Shown: positions 17,529 to 26,699 of the stretch, piece by piece | Position numbering within the stretch: position 1 is the first letter of the stretch | How the letters are laid out: every line of letters begins with the position of its first letter | From: Nocardia kruczakiae NBRC 101016 | GTDB lineage: Bacteria; Actinomycetota; Actinomycetes; Mycobacteriales; Mycobacteriaceae | DNA: 64,000 nucleotides | NCBI RefSeq assembly: GCF_001612965.1 | Contig: NZ_BDBL01000005.1 | Span: 236,765-300,764, forward strand | Reading direction: 5' to 3' | Position numbers and translations under genes: made by a program | Notes under the pieces: generated by a model | The model's input: the letters and a program-made list of their open reading frames with translations, nothing else | Told to the model about the DNA's origin: nothing | The model's database searches: none

Positions 17529-20500
17529 ATGCAGGTGGTGGTGGCGAACCGGGGTGAAGTGGCGGTCCGTGTGTTGCGTACGGCGCGAGAGCGCGGCTAC
17601 GGCACTCGGGCGTTGTCGACGGCGGACGAACCGGACGCGATGCCGGTGCGGCTCGCCGACGAGGCGGTCCGGCTCCCCGGCGCGGGAGCCGCGGCCTACC
17701 TCGACATCGACGCCGTCGTCGCGGCCGCCGGCAGTGCCGGACCGGGTGCGCTGGTCCATCCGGGATACGGATTCCTCAGCGAGAGCGCCGATTTCGCGGC
17801 CGCGTGCGCGGCGGCGGGTCTGGTGTTCGTCGGGCCGGATCCGGAGGTGCTGCGGATTTTCGGCGACAAGGTCGCCGCGCGGCGCGCCGCGGAACAGGCC
17901 GGTGTCGCGGTACTGCCCGCCACCTCCGGCGCCGCCGGGCCCGAGCAGATCGAGGCGCTGCTCACCGCCCACCCCGAGGGCGTGATGATCAAGGCGACCG
18001 CCGGTGGCGGCGGCCGCGGCATGCGCGTGGTGCGCCGTCGCGAAGAGCTGGCGCAGGCCTATGCGCACTGCCGGGCCGAGGCACGCGCGGGTTTCGGCGA
18101 CGACACCGTCTACGCCGAAGCGCTGGTCGAACACGCCCGCCACATCGAAGTGCAGATCGTGGCCGATGGTTCGCGCGCGGTCGCCCTCGGCGATCGTGAC
18201 TGCAGCGTGCAGCGGCGCCGTCAGAAACTGATCGAGATCGCGCCCGCGCCCTCCCTCGCGCCGGACCTGCGTGAGCGCCTGCACGCCGAGGCGGTACGAC
18301 TGGCCGAAACGGTCGGCTGCCGGGGTGTGATCACCGTCGAATTCCTGGTGCGCGACGACACCGCCTGGTTCCTGGAGGTCAATCCGCGGTTGCAGGTCGA
18401 GCACACCGTCACCGAGGAGGTGACGGGCTCGGATCTGGTGGCCGTGCAGTTCGATCTCGCGCAGGGCCGCACTCTCGACGATCTCGAGCTGCCGGCCACC
18501 GCCCGCGGATATGCGATACAGGTGCGTGTCAATGCCGAAATCCTCAGCGCGACAGGCGATGTCCTGCCCAGTACCGGTGTGCTCACCCGGTTCACCCCGC
18601 CGACCGGATCCGGTGTGCGCGTCGACACCGCCGCCTACAGCGGTATGCGCCAAGGCGCCGGTTTCGATTCCCTGCTGGCCAAGATCATCGCGCGCGGACC
18701 GACCTTCCCGGCGGCGCTGCGGCGGGCCGCCGACGCCTTGGCCGAAACCACGATCGACGGCGTAGACACCACGGTCGCACTGCAATGCGCCGTCCTCGAC
18801 ACCTTGCCCGGCGACACCACGGTCGACACGCTGTGGTTCGAACGCCACAGCGCCGAATTGGCCGCCCGGGCCGAGGAATCGGCCTCCCCGCCGGCGCCGC
18901 CGGTCCACACTGCGCCGGTGGCGGTGGACCGGTACGACGGCGACGAGCAGGTGCTGCGCTCACCGATGGGTGGCACGGTGATCAGTGTCGTCGAACCGGG
19001 CACGGTGGTGGCCGCGGGTGCCGAGGTCGCCGTCGTCGAGGCGATGAAGATGCATCACGTGGTCCGCGCCGCGCAGCCGTTGCGGGTGATGCGGATTCTC
19101 GCCGAGCCCGCGACGGTGGTGGATCCGCATGCGGCGCTGCTGGTGTGGGACGACGCGGATCACGACGGCGAGGACGCCGACGTCACGGCCGTGGATCTCG
19201 ACGCCGAACGCGAAGATCTGGCGCAGGTGCGGGACCGCCACCGTGCCGGACTCGACGAGGCACGCCCGGAGGCGGTCGCCAAACGGCACCGGCTGGGCCG
19301 CCGCACCGCCCGCGAGAACATCGCGGATCTGGTGGACGACGACAGCTTCATCGAATACGGGGCGTTGGCCGTGGCGGCGCAACGGTCCCGGCGCAGCATC
19401 GAGGATCTCATCGCGAATACGCCGGCCGACGGGCTCGTCGCCGGGATCGCGACCGTCAACGCCGCCCGGTTCGGTCACGACCGTGCGCGGGCGGTGGTGA
19501 TGTCCTACGACTACACGGTGCTGGCCGGCACCCAGGGCATGCGCAATCACGCCAAGACCGACCGGATGCTGGAACTGGCACGCGAACAACGACTTCCGGT
19601 GGTGTTCTTCACCGAGGGCGGCGGCGGCAGGCCCGGCGACACCGATCACTCGGGCATCTCGGGCCTGGACGTGACGACCTTCCGCGCGATGGCCGCGCTG
19701 TCGGGCACGGTCCCGCTGATCGGCATCGTGTCCGGGCGTTGCTTCGCCGGTAACGCGGCGCTGCTCGGCATGTGCGACGTCGTCATCGCCACCCCCGACG
19801 CCAATATCGGCATGGGCGGGCCCGCGATGATCGAGGGCGGTGGCCTGGGTGTCTACGCGCCGGAGGAGATCGGTCCCGCGCGGGTGCAGCGCCGCAACGG
19901 TGTGGTGCACATCGTCGCGGCCGACGAAGCCGAGGCGGTGGCGATCGCCCGCGACTATCTCGGCTATTTCCAAGGGATCGTGGACACGTGGGAGGAGCCG
20001 GACCCGCGACTGGCGCGCCATGTGGTGCCCGAGGATCGGCTGCGGGCCTACGACATCCGTGCGGCCGTGGCCGCGATCGCCGACACCGGTTCGGTCTTGG
20101 AATTGCGCCGCGACTGGGGCGTGGGCGTGGTCACCGCTTTGATCCGCGTACAGGGCAGACCCTTCGGGCTCATCGCCAACGACTGCCATCACCTCGGCGG
20201 CGCGATCGACGCCCCCGCCGCCGACAAACTCAGCGCCTTCCTGCGGTTGTGCGACGCACACGGTCTGCCCATCGTATCGCTGTGTGACACACCGGGTTTC
20301 ATGGTCGGGCCGGAGGCCGAAACGCATGCCACGGTGACGAAGTTCAGCCGCCTGTTCATCGACGCGGCCGCCATGTCGGTGCCGTGGGGCACCGTCATCC
20401 TGCGCAAGGGCTACGGCTTGGGCGCGCAGGCGATGGCGGCCGGCTCGTTTCGCGCTCCCCGGTTCGTCGTCGCCTGGCCCACGGGGGAAATCGGCGGGAT

Positions 20501-20702
20501 GGGTCTCGAGGGAGCGGTGCGGCTGGGCTTCGCGAAGGAACTGGCGGCGATCGAGGATCCGGTGCAGCGCAGTGCCGCGTTCGACAATCTGGTGCGCGCG
20601 GCCTACGAGAGCGGGAAGGCGCTCACCGCCGCGACGGTGCTCGAGCTCGACGATGTGATCGATCCGGCGCAGACGCGCCGCTGGATCGGCACCCTGCGCT
20701 GA
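17529..20702 (+). CDS. Single-chain acyl-CoA carboxylase (BC-BCCP-CT; long-chain acyl-CoA carboxylase-like)
   Basis: 1057 residues holding a complete biotin-dependent carboxylase in one chain. Residues 1-115 are the biotin carboxylase N-domain (VVVANRGEVAVRVLR). An ATP-grasp domain carries GGGGRGMRVV near 159 and FLEVNPRLQVEHTVTEE near 285, and the BC C-domain ends near 450. A biotinyl domain has EAMKMHH with the biotinylated lysine at 507. The carboxyltransferase N and C halves occupy about 570-1057 (GGGGRPGDTDHSG, LCDTPGFMVG). This order and size match the LCC enzyme described from Mycobacterium avium subsp. paratuberculosis. It would carboxylate acyl-CoA with bicarbonate and ATP; chain length cannot be read from sequence. 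Under probable control of the adjacent TetR. Confidence 0.9.
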   Translation: MQVVVANRGEVAVRVLRTARERGYGTRALSTADEPDAMPVRLADEAVRLPGAGAAAYLDIDAVVAAAGSAGPGALVHPGYGFLSESADFAAACAAAGLVFVGPDPEVLRIFGDKVAARRAAEQAGVAVLPATSGAAGPEQIEALLTAHPEGVMIKATAGGGGRGMRVVRRREELAQAYAHCRAEARAGFGDDTVYAEALVEHARHIEVQIVADGSRAVALGDRDCSVQRRRQKLIEIAPAPSLAPDLRERLHAEAVRLAETVGCRGVITVEFLVRDDTAWFLEVNPRLQVEHTVTEEVTGSDLVAVQFDLAQGRTLDDLELPATARGYAIQVRVNAEILSATGDVLPSTGVLTRFTPPTGSGVRVDTAAYSGMRQGAGFDSLLAKIIARGPTFPAALRRAADALAETTIDGVDTTVALQCAVLDTLPGDTTVDTLWFERHSAELAARAEESASPPAPPVHTAPVAVDRYDGDEQVLRSPMGGTVISVVEPGTVVAAGAEVAVVEAMKMHHVVRAAQPLRVMRILAEPATVVDPHAALLVWDDADHDGEDADVTAVDLDAEREDLAQVRDRHRAGLDEARPEAVAKRHRLGRRTARENIADLVDDDSFIEYGALAVAAQRSRRSIEDLIANTPADGLVAGIATVNAARFGHDRARAVVMSYDYTVLAGTQGMRNHAKTDRMLELAREQRLPVVFFTEGGGGRPGDTDHSGISGLDVTTFRAMAALSGTVPLIGIVSGRCFAGNAALLGMCDVVIATPDANIGMGGPAMIEGGGLGVYAPEEIGPARVQRRNGVVHIVAADEAEAVAIARDYLGYFQGIVDTWEEPDPRLARHVVPEDRLRAYDIRAAVAAIADTGSVLELRRDWGVGVVTALIRVQGRPFGLIANDCHHLGGAIDAPAADKLSAFLRLCDAHGLPIVSLCDTPGFMVGPEAETHATVTKFSRLFIDAAAMSVPWGTVILRKGYGLGAQAMAAGSFRAPRFVVAWPTGEIGGMGLEGAVRLGFAKELAAIEDPVQRSAAFDNLVRAAYESGKALTAATVLELDDVIDPAQTRRWIGTLR

Positions 20703-20727
20703 GCGCGGGCGCCGATCCCTGTGCGGC

Positions 20728-21540
20728 TCAGGCGGATTTGCGGGCCAGCCCCGCGACGATCAGCTGCTCCCACACGCTGAGTTCGCGGCCGTTGCCGGAA
20801 TCGTCGGCGGCCGACTCGGGCCACCAGCGCGCGCACGGCTGCAGGCCCGGATCGATCAGTTCCAAATCGCCGAACAGTGCCTCGATCTCGTCGTCGTTGC
20901 GCCAGCGACCGCGGCCGAAGGCGTCGAGCACCTTCCGCTCGGTGGTGTTGGTCTCGCGGTTGTGCCCGGAACGGAAATGCGAGATGTAGACCTGGCTGCC
21001 GGCCGGAACACGGGCGGCCCAGTCGCCGACCACACCGACCGGATTCTCGTTGTCCTCCACGAAGGCCAGCACGACGCCGAACAACAGGCCCACCGGTTCG
21101 TCGAAGTTGATCAGCCGGTTCACATCGGCATGGTCGGCGATATCCGAGACCTGGCACAGGTCACGACCCAGCACCGCGATCCGGTCGTCGATCGACAGCA
21201 ACGCGCGGCCGTGGGCGACGACGAACGGATCGTTGTCGACGTAGACGATCGGCGCGTCGGGGTGCTGGCGGCGCACCACGTCGTGCACGTTCTCGGTGGT
21301 GGGCAGTCCGCATCCCAGATCGATGAACTGACGAATTCCGTTGGCGCACATACTGCGTACGGCGCGGAGTGTGGCCGCGCGGGCGGTGATCGCCACCTGC
21401 TCGGAACCGGGCAGGAAGTCGATGAAGTAATCGGCGAGGTTCTGGTCGACGCCGTAGTTGTCGCGCCCGCCGAGGATGTAGTCGTATACCCGTGCCACGC
21501 TCGGCCTTGCTTGCCGCGCTCGCATGGCGTCGTCGTTCAC
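20728..21540 (-). CDS. SAM-dependent methyltransferase, DUF574 / SAV2177 family (second copy)
   Basis: 270 residues with the same layout as the protein at 2089-2913: VYDYILGGRDNYGVDQ at the N-terminus, FIDLGCGLPT, VYVDNDPFVVAHGRALL, VYISHFRSG, and the WEQLIVAGLARK tail. The two copies are clearly paralogous but well diverged. The substrate is unknown. Convergent with the acyl-CoA carboxylase, 25 bases apart. Confidence 0.88.
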   Translation of the reverse strand: MNDDAMRARQARPSVARVYDYILGGRDNYGVDQNLADYFIDFLPGSEQVAITARAATLRAVRSMCANGIRQFIDLGCGLPTTENVHDVVRRQHPDAPIVYVDNDPFVVAHGRALLSIDDRIAVLGRDLCQVSDIADHADVNRLINFDEPVGLLFGVVLAFVEDNENPVGVVGDWAARVPAGSQVYISHFRSGHNRETNTTERKVLDAFGRGRWRNDDEIEALFGDLELIDPGLQPCARWWPESAADDSGNGRELSVWEQLIVAGLARKSA

Positions 21541-21693
21541 TTGTCACCTCTCGATTCCCACGACGCCCGTCGCAGCCGTGGCTGATTCAGTTGTCGAGCA
21601 TAGCGGTCGGCCCCCACCGAAGCCGACGATCGACTCGGTCTCGGCGTGGTTTTCGAGACCTGTCGCCGGTTGATTGCGCGAATGTTCACCACA

Positions 21694-22836
21694 TCAGCGG
21701 GGATCGGCCATTTCTGGTGCGTCAGTGCCGGATTCACGCGCATCGGCGGTCCGCGTGCCGGTGCGCCGCGACAGCTCGGCATCGAGTTGCGCCTCGGCGC
21801 GTTCGGCGCGGGCCAGGGTCTGGCGGCGCGCGTCCTCGACCGCCGCCAGCCGGGCCGCGGTCTGCTGTGCGACATGTTCGGCGGCCGCGGCGGCTTCGGC
21901 GCGCACGGCGGCGATATCGTCGGCGGCGCGCTGTTGTGCTGCAGTCGCCTCCGCGCGCATCCGGTCGATGTCGCCGCGGGCCCGGACCAATTCCGCCCTG
22001 ACCTCGTCCAGGGTCCGGTTGCGTTCGGCGACAGCCGATTCGGCGCGCTCGATGGCGCGTTCGGCGTCGGCGGCGCGCTGGACGGCCAGGTCGCGTTCGG
22101 CGCCGGCGGCGGTGATGCGCTGGGCACTGTCGCGACGCACCTGTTCGAGCTCGGCGGTGAACGTGGTGCGCGCCAGGTCGGTCTGTTCGGCGGCCTGCCG
22201 CCGCGCCTCCTCGACGTCGTGGGCACACTGTGCGCGAACCGCGCGGATTTCGGCATCGGCCTCGGTGTGCGCGGCGAAGACGTCGTCGGCCGCCTGTTTG
22301 CTGACGCGCTGCACTTCGCGCAGTGCGTCGTCGCGGGCGGTGAGCGCCTCCGCGATGCGTGCCTCGGCGGACTCGGCGGCCGCGGCGGCGTCCTCGGCCG
22401 CAGATTCCGCTGCGGCGCGGGCTTCCTCGGCCTCGCGCCGCGCCTTCTCCGCCGCCACGGTCGCCACCTCGGCTTCGGCGATGCGGCGCGCGGCGTCGGC
22501 CTGCACGGCCTGGACCTGCGCCTCCGCCACCGAGGGGTCGGCCAGAGTCGACAATTCGGCCACGGCTACCGACAACGTATTGCTCAGCTGATCGGCCAGG
22601 GTCCGGAACTGAGTGAGCATCTCGTCGGCCCGCAACCGAGCGGCGGTCACCGGGCCCGGTTGCGTCACAGTGACGTTCGTCTCCGGCTCCTCACCCTCCT
22701 GCTGACGACGCTGCCGCTCCCGCCATGCCCGCCATCGGGTGTGCTCGGGGTGGTCGCAATATTCCGAGGGCCGTCCCGGCGTTCCGCCGCGAGTGATGGT
22801 GCGCGTACAGCCCGGGTAGTTACAGATGCTCGACAC
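21694..22836 (-). CDS. Coiled-coil protein with N-terminal Cys/His zinc-like motif
   Basis: About 380 residues from a GTG start (VSSICNYPGC); an ATG at 22881 would add 15 residues. The N-terminus has ICNYPGCTRTI followed by YCDHPEHTRWRAWRERQRR, a C-x4-C...C-x4-H arrangement that could bind zinc, then a basic segment. The rest (residues about 60-350) is one long Ala/Glu/Arg-rich heptad coiled coil with many ERA, AEA and RAD repeats and very few prolines. I do not recognise a named family; similar layouts are seen in KfrA-like DNA-binding coiled coils and in DivIVA-like scaffolds, but no specific match is claimed. Its long upstream region holds several inverted repeats that it might bind. Confidence 0.7.
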   Translation of the reverse strand: MSSICNYPGCTRTITRGGTPGRPSEYCDHPEHTRWRAWRERQRRQQEGEEPETNVTVTQPGPVTAARLRADEMLTQFRTLADQLSNTLSVAVAELSTLADPSVAEAQVQAVQADAARRIAEAEVATVAAEKARREAEEARAAAESAAEDAAAAAESAEARIAEALTARDDALREVQRVSKQAADDVFAAHTEADAEIRAVRAQCAHDVEEARRQAAEQTDLARTTFTAELEQVRRDSAQRITAAGAERDLAVQRAADAERAIERAESAVAERNRTLDEVRAELVRARGDIDRMRAEATAAQQRAADDIAAVRAEAAAAAEHVAQQTAARLAAVEDARRQTLARAERAEAQLDAELSRRTGTRTADARESGTDAPEMADPR

Positions 22837-23310
22837 AAGGGAATCGTAGCGTTGGTTTCGTTGTATCCAACGGAACGACACGAAACGAAAGGGTTTGGAG
22901 GCCAGATGATTCCGCTGTGTCCTGACCGCCGATAAGTGAACCTTATCGGAGGTCGGACCCGTACTTCTCCGTCGAATCCACTCCGGCTGTTACGTTTACG
23001 TTTGGTCGCAACCAACTAAACGAAACCCCAACGCAAACGCCGAAAAACTGTGCTCGGCGGTACGCGCGTACCAATCGCCTCTGGGGCCGGTCAGAAGTTT
23101 CGGGCGCAACACCGGACGGGTGCCGGCGACTCATGGATTTCCGGATTGCGACAGCGCCGCATCTCGTCAGCGGCGGGGCGGGCGACCAGGATGAGGTGAT
23201 GACCGAGAGCGCTGGCCGTGAGTTTCTTCCGCCGGCGACAAGCGGACATGATCCGACCTAGTTCTCTGCGATCGTCGGTGCCGAGTCGACAACAACCCGA
23301 AAGGACCACG
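22837..23310. other. Repeat-rich intergenic region upstream of the coiled-coil gene
   Basis: 474 bases with no credible gene, lower in G+C than the surroundings. It holds three copies of an AACGAAA/TTTCGTT motif (22855-22862, 22884-22890, 23019-23026), a CGTTGG-11-CCAACG inverted repeat (22850-22872) and a longer hairpin (22924-22954). It must contain the promoters of the divergent coiled-coil (minus) and DinB (plus) genes. Confidence 0.55.
22924..22954. repeat. 13-bp inverted repeat with 5-base loop (GATAAG/CTTATC core)
   Basis: Arms 22924-22936 and 22942-22954 pair with a single mismatch around a TGAAC loop; the inner 8 bases CCGATAAG/CTTATCGG are perfect. No T-tract follows on either strand, so an operator or structured 5' leader is more likely than an intrinsic terminator. 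Confidence 0.5.
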
Positions 23311-23889
23311 ATGACCATCGAGAACACCCCGGCGACCGCACTCGACGGCGAACGGGCCGATCTGCTCGCCCAGCTCGCCGCCGCACGCAGCGCCTTGCGC
23401 GCCACCGTCGACGGGCTGACCGACGAGCAGGCCGGCGCGCATCCCACCGTCAGCGCACTGTCGTTGGGCGGGCTGGTCAAACATGTGGCGGCCATGGAGG
23501 ACAACTGGCTGCGGTTCGTCGTGGAGGGCCCCTCCGCGATGAACTACGAGCTGCCCGAAGGCGTCACCTGGGCGGAGTTCGCCGCCGGCACCGCGCGGGA
23601 GTATCCGCAGTGGGCGATCGACCACCGCAACACCTTCGTGATGCTGCCCGGCGAAACACTTGCCGGCCTCCTGGCCCGCTACGAGCAGATCGCCGCACGC
23701 ACGCAGGAGATCATCACCGGTGTACCGGACCTCGGGGTCACTCATCCACTTCCGGAGGCGCCGTGGCACGAGGCGGGCGGGGTGCGCAGTGTGCGGCGGG
23801 TCCTCATGCATCTGATCGCCGAGACCGCGCAGCACGCCGGGCACGCGGATATCCTGCGTGAGTCGTTGGACGGCCGAACCTCGAGTTGA
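23311..23889 (+). CDS. DinB family (DUF664-type) protein
   Basis: 192 residues; the start is ATG at 23311 with AAAGGA seven bases before. Four-helix DinB/YfiT-like fold with the expected metal histidines: LVKHVAAMEDNW near residue 53 and LIAETAQHAGHADILRE near 170 (H-x3-H). Family members include mycothiol- or bacillithiol-dependent S-transferases and uncharacterised metalloproteins. Typical length. Transcribed away from the coiled-coil gene. Confidence 0.85.
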   Translation: MTIENTPATALDGERADLLAQLAAARSALRATVDGLTDEQAGAHPTVSALSLGGLVKHVAAMEDNWLRFVVEGPSAMNYELPEGVTWAEFAAGTAREYPQWAIDHRNTFVMLPGETLAGLLARYEQIAARTQEIITGVPDLGVTHPLPEAPWHEAGGVRSVRRVLMHLIAETAQHAGHADILRESLDGRTSS

Positions 23890-23925
23890 ACCTCGAAACG
23901 TGTTCGGGCTCCGGCGGATCGTGGC

Positions 23926-24312
23926 TCAGGCGGATTTGGTGTGCAGGAGCGGGCTGGACTGGTCCCGGCTCCCTCGAACGTCCGAGGTCAACTGGAACGC
24001 ATACGAGACGAGACCGGCCTGAAGCCGGGATTCCACACCGAGCTTCGCCAGGATATGGGTGATATGTGCTTTGACGGTGCGCTCGGCGATGTCGAGTTGT
24101 TTCGCCATGGTGCGGTTGGAATTTCCCGCGCCCAGCATCAGGAACACATCGAGTTCCCGCTCGGACAGGTTCTGCACACGGTCGATCCGGTCGTTCCAGC
24201 GGTCGGCTGCCACCGGAGTCCGTTGTCCGATCGCGGTCACCGCGGACCCGGCCCCTGCGACGTCCGCCCCCGCGGTGGCGAGCCCCGATGAAACGTTATC
24301 CATCCTCGACAT
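23926..24312 (-). CDS. Short LuxR-type HTH regulator
   Basis: 128 residues (125 if the ATG at 24303 is used). The C-terminal LuxR/GerE helix-turn-helix is clear at residues 48-108 (LSERELDVFLMLGAGNSNR, then IAERTVKAHITHILAKLGV). The N-terminal 45 residues are Ala/Gly-rich with no receiver or PAS domain, so it is not a two-component response regulator. It lies at the left border of the NRPS locus, on the same strand as the exporter and NRPS, and could be a pathway regulator; that is inference from position only. Confidence 0.82.
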   Translation of the reverse strand: MSRMDNVSSGLATAGADVAGAGSAVTAIGQRTPVAADRWNDRIDRVQNLSERELDVFLMLGAGNSNRTMAKQLDIAERTVKAHITHILAKLGVESRLQAGLVSYAFQLTSDVRGSRDQSSPLLHTKSA

Positions 24313-24495
24313 CCCCCACGCTCGAACGCTTCATGGATTCATCCGACGGACCGTGCCGATTTCCGCGGGCACAGCAAGGTCGATGACCCAAAATTACCAC
24401 GCCCCAACTTAATTGGTTCAGCCGTGAATTCCCGGGGCAGGGAAGAAGAATCGCGGCTCTTCTCGGCGCGGGCCGGATCAACCGGGTCGGACCGG

Positions 24496-25971
24496 CTAAC
24501 TCCGAGCGGTCAGGTCGGCCCGCGCCTGCTCGTCCGGCTCCGGAGACGCTACGGCACCGGCCGTCCGGGTCGGGGTGAGGAACGCCGCGACGACGGTGCA
24601 GACCGCGAGCAGAATCACGGTGAGGTACAAGGAGTCGGTCAGGGCCGAGGAGTACGGCGCCTTGACCGCGTCGGGAAGGGCGCCGGCTTCGCCGGTCGAG
24701 GTGGGCAGCGAATGCGCCGCCATGCGCGCGGTCAGCAGTGCCCCGATTCCGGCACTACCGAGCACGGAGCCGACCTGGCGGGTGGTGTTGTAGATGCCCG
24801 AAGCAGCACCCATCCGCTCCAGCGGCAGGCTCCGCAGCGCGGTCGCCGGCAGCGGCGCCCAAATGCAGGAACTGCCGATGCCGCACACCACAGACATCAC
24901 GCACATCCACGCGATGGGGCCGTGCGGGGTGGCGAGACCGACGAACCACAACACCGCCGCGGTGAACACGGCGAAGCCGAATGTCAGCAGATAGCGCGGC
25001 GGCACCTTGTCGGAGAGCTTGCCGACAACCGGCGACAGGACGCCGGAAACGACTGCCATCGGGGCGAATACCAGCGCCGCCCGGGTCGGGGACAGATCAC
25101 GAACGGTCTGCAGATAGAAGTACGACGGCACCATCTGTGCCGTCGTCGCGGCGGCCAGCGCCGCGGTCGCGACGTTGCCGAGCGAGAAGTTGCGGTTGCG
25201 GAACAGGCTCAGCGGCACCAGCGGTTCGATCGTCGCCCGGTTCTGGTAGACCAGGAACGAGGCGAGAACCACGAGACCGCCGACGATCAATCCCCACACC
25301 CAGCCCGCCCAGTGATAGCTGTTGCCCTGCTGGATACCGAACACCAACGCCGTCATTCCGATCGCGACGGCAATCACTCCGGGGATGTCGAAGCGGTGAC
25401 GGTTGGTCGGCAGCACCGGAATCAGCCACGCGCCCAACGCGAACGCGATCAATCCGATCGGCACGTTGACATAGAAGATCCACTGCCAACCGCCGTTGTC
25501 GATGAGCGCACCGCCGAAGATCGGCCCGACCAGCGTCGCGATGCCCGCGACCGCACCCCATACGCCCATCGCCGCACCGCGCTTGTCCCACGGGAAGATG
25601 CGGCCGATCACCGCCATCGTCTGTGGCGCCATCAACGCCGCGCCGAGACCTTGCACAGCTCGCGCCGCGATCAGCGATCCGATGCTGCCCGCCCAGCCGC
25701 ACCACAGCGACGCCAGCGTGAAAACCGCCAGGCCCCCCAGGTAGAGATATTTCGGTCCGAACCTGTCGCCGAGGCGACCGGTGATGAGCAGCGGCACCGC
25801 GAAGGTGAGCAGGTAGGCGCTGGTCACCCAGATCACCTTGGACATGTCGGTGTGCAGTCCGTTCATGATCGCCGGGTTCGCCACCGCGACGATCGTCATG
25901 TCCAGCAGGATCATGAAGTAGCCCACGCACAGCGCGCCGAGCGCCCCCCAAGGGTTACGTTCCGTTGTCAT
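24496..25971 (-). CDS. MFS drug exporter, DHA2 (EmrB/QacA) family
   Basis: 491 residues from MTTERNPWG. Fourteen predicted membrane helices. The DHA2 motifs are present: LDMTIVAVANPAI in helix 1 (motif D1), GRLGDRFGPK in loop 2-3 (motif A), and an antiporter motif C-like segment GVWGAVAGIATLVGPIFGG near residue 140. A proton-driven exporter of drugs or metabolites. Divergent from a TetR regulator with a palindrome between. Position in the NRPS locus makes it a candidate exporter or self-resistance pump for the NRPS product, but plain drug efflux is equally possible. An in-frame ATG at 26004 is less likely. Confidence 0.9.
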   Translation of the reverse strand: MTTERNPWGALGALCVGYFMILLDMTIVAVANPAIMNGLHTDMSKVIWVTSAYLLTFAVPLLITGRLGDRFGPKYLYLGGLAVFTLASLWCGWAGSIGSLIAARAVQGLGAALMAPQTMAVIGRIFPWDKRGAAMGVWGAVAGIATLVGPIFGGALIDNGGWQWIFYVNVPIGLIAFALGAWLIPVLPTNRHRFDIPGVIAVAIGMTALVFGIQQGNSYHWAGWVWGLIVGGLVVLASFLVYQNRATIEPLVPLSLFRNRNFSLGNVATAALAAATTAQMVPSYFYLQTVRDLSPTRAALVFAPMAVVSGVLSPVVGKLSDKVPPRYLLTFGFAVFTAAVLWFVGLATPHGPIAWMCVMSVVCGIGSSCIWAPLPATALRSLPLERMGAASGIYNTTRQVGSVLGSAGIGALLTARMAAHSLPTSTGEAGALPDAVKAPYSSALTDSLYLTVILLAVCTVVAAFLTPTRTAGAVASPEPDEQARADLTARS

Positions 25972-26034
25972 GTCCGCGTCCTCAATTTCTTTGTCGGCTG
26001 ACACAGAATAGGTAGCAGCGCCTCGGAAGCCACG

Positions 26035-26050
26035 TCAAGAGATATCTTGA
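26035..26050. promoter_or_regulatory. Palindromic operator between MFS exporter and TetR gene
   Basis: TCAAGAGATATCTTGA: perfect TCAAGA/TCTTGA arms with one mismatched pair at the centre. It lies 63 bases before the exporter start and 43 before the TetR start. A second weaker CACA...TGTG symmetry follows at about 26060-26075. Typical arrangement for TetR autoregulation and exporter repression. Confidence 0.6.
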
Positions 26051-26093
26051 ACGGGCAACACATATTTGGTGTGATCAGGGAAGGTGGTAGGTG

Positions 26094-26699
26094 ATGGGAG
26101 AGCGTGGTCGTCCCCGGGGCTTCGACCGCGACGCCGCGCTGCGGCAGGCGATGATGGCGTTCTGGAACGACGGGTACGAGGCGACGTCGATGTCCGACCT
26201 CACGGCCGCGATGGGAATCGCCTCGCCCAGCATCTACGCCTGCTTCGGTTCCAAGGAGCAACTCTTCCGTGAGGCTGTCGAGCTCTACGATTCGATCGCG
26301 GGCTGTCCGGCGCGCCAGGCGCTCGATCGCGCGCCCGGCGCCCGGGAGGCGGTGGACGAAATGTTGTCCACGAGTGCCGATTTCTACACCGATCCCGCGA
26401 CTCCGCCGGGATGTATGGTCGTGATGGCCACCACGTGGAGCGCGCTGAGCCCGGATGTCCGGGCGCACCTCGCCGACCTTCGGCGCGGTATGCAGGCCGC
26501 GATCGCCGCCCGGCTGCGACGCGCCGTCGCGGAGGGCGATCTTCCGGACGACGCGGCGGTGGACACGATGGCCGCCTTCTACACCACGGTCCAGCAGGGC
26601 ATGTCGATCCAGGCCCGCGACGGTGCCACCCGCGCCGACCTGGACGCCGTCGTCACTGCCGCGATGTCGGCATGGGACGGCCTGGCAGGCCGGCGCTGA
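26094..26699 (+). CDS. TetR/AcrR-family transcriptional regulator
   Basis: 201 residues. HTH at residues 14-60 (AALRQAMMAFWNDGYEATSM, then GIASPSIYACFGSKEQLF), and a C-terminal domain with the CMVVMATTWSAL segment seen in TetR_C groups that sense small aromatic or lipophilic ligands. The start is ATG at 26094; a GTG one codon earlier is possible. Divergent from the MFS exporter. Its 3' end overlaps the convergent flavoenzyme gene by 47 bases, so exporter, regulator and NRPS genes are packed together. Confidence 0.9.
   Translation: MGERGRPRGFDRDAALRQAMMAFWNDGYEATSMSDLTAAMGIASPSIYACFGSKEQLFREAVELYDSIAGCPARQALDRAPGAREAVDEMLSTSADFYTDPATPPGCMVVMATTWSALSPDVRAHLADLRRGMQAAIAARLRRAVAEGDLPDDAAVDTMAAFYTTVQQGMSIQARDGATRADLDAVVTAAMSAWDGLAGRR

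Noticed and set aside
16777..18908. Upstream in-frame extensions of the MerR and TetR genes (starts up to 17469 and 18908)
   Set aside because: They run through the neighbouring genes in antisense; the HTH domains and the operator position fix the true starts near 16776 and 17480.
24296..24481. 61-codon frame between the LuxR-type and MFS genes
   Set aside because: No ribosome site or domain; probably the LuxR promoter region.
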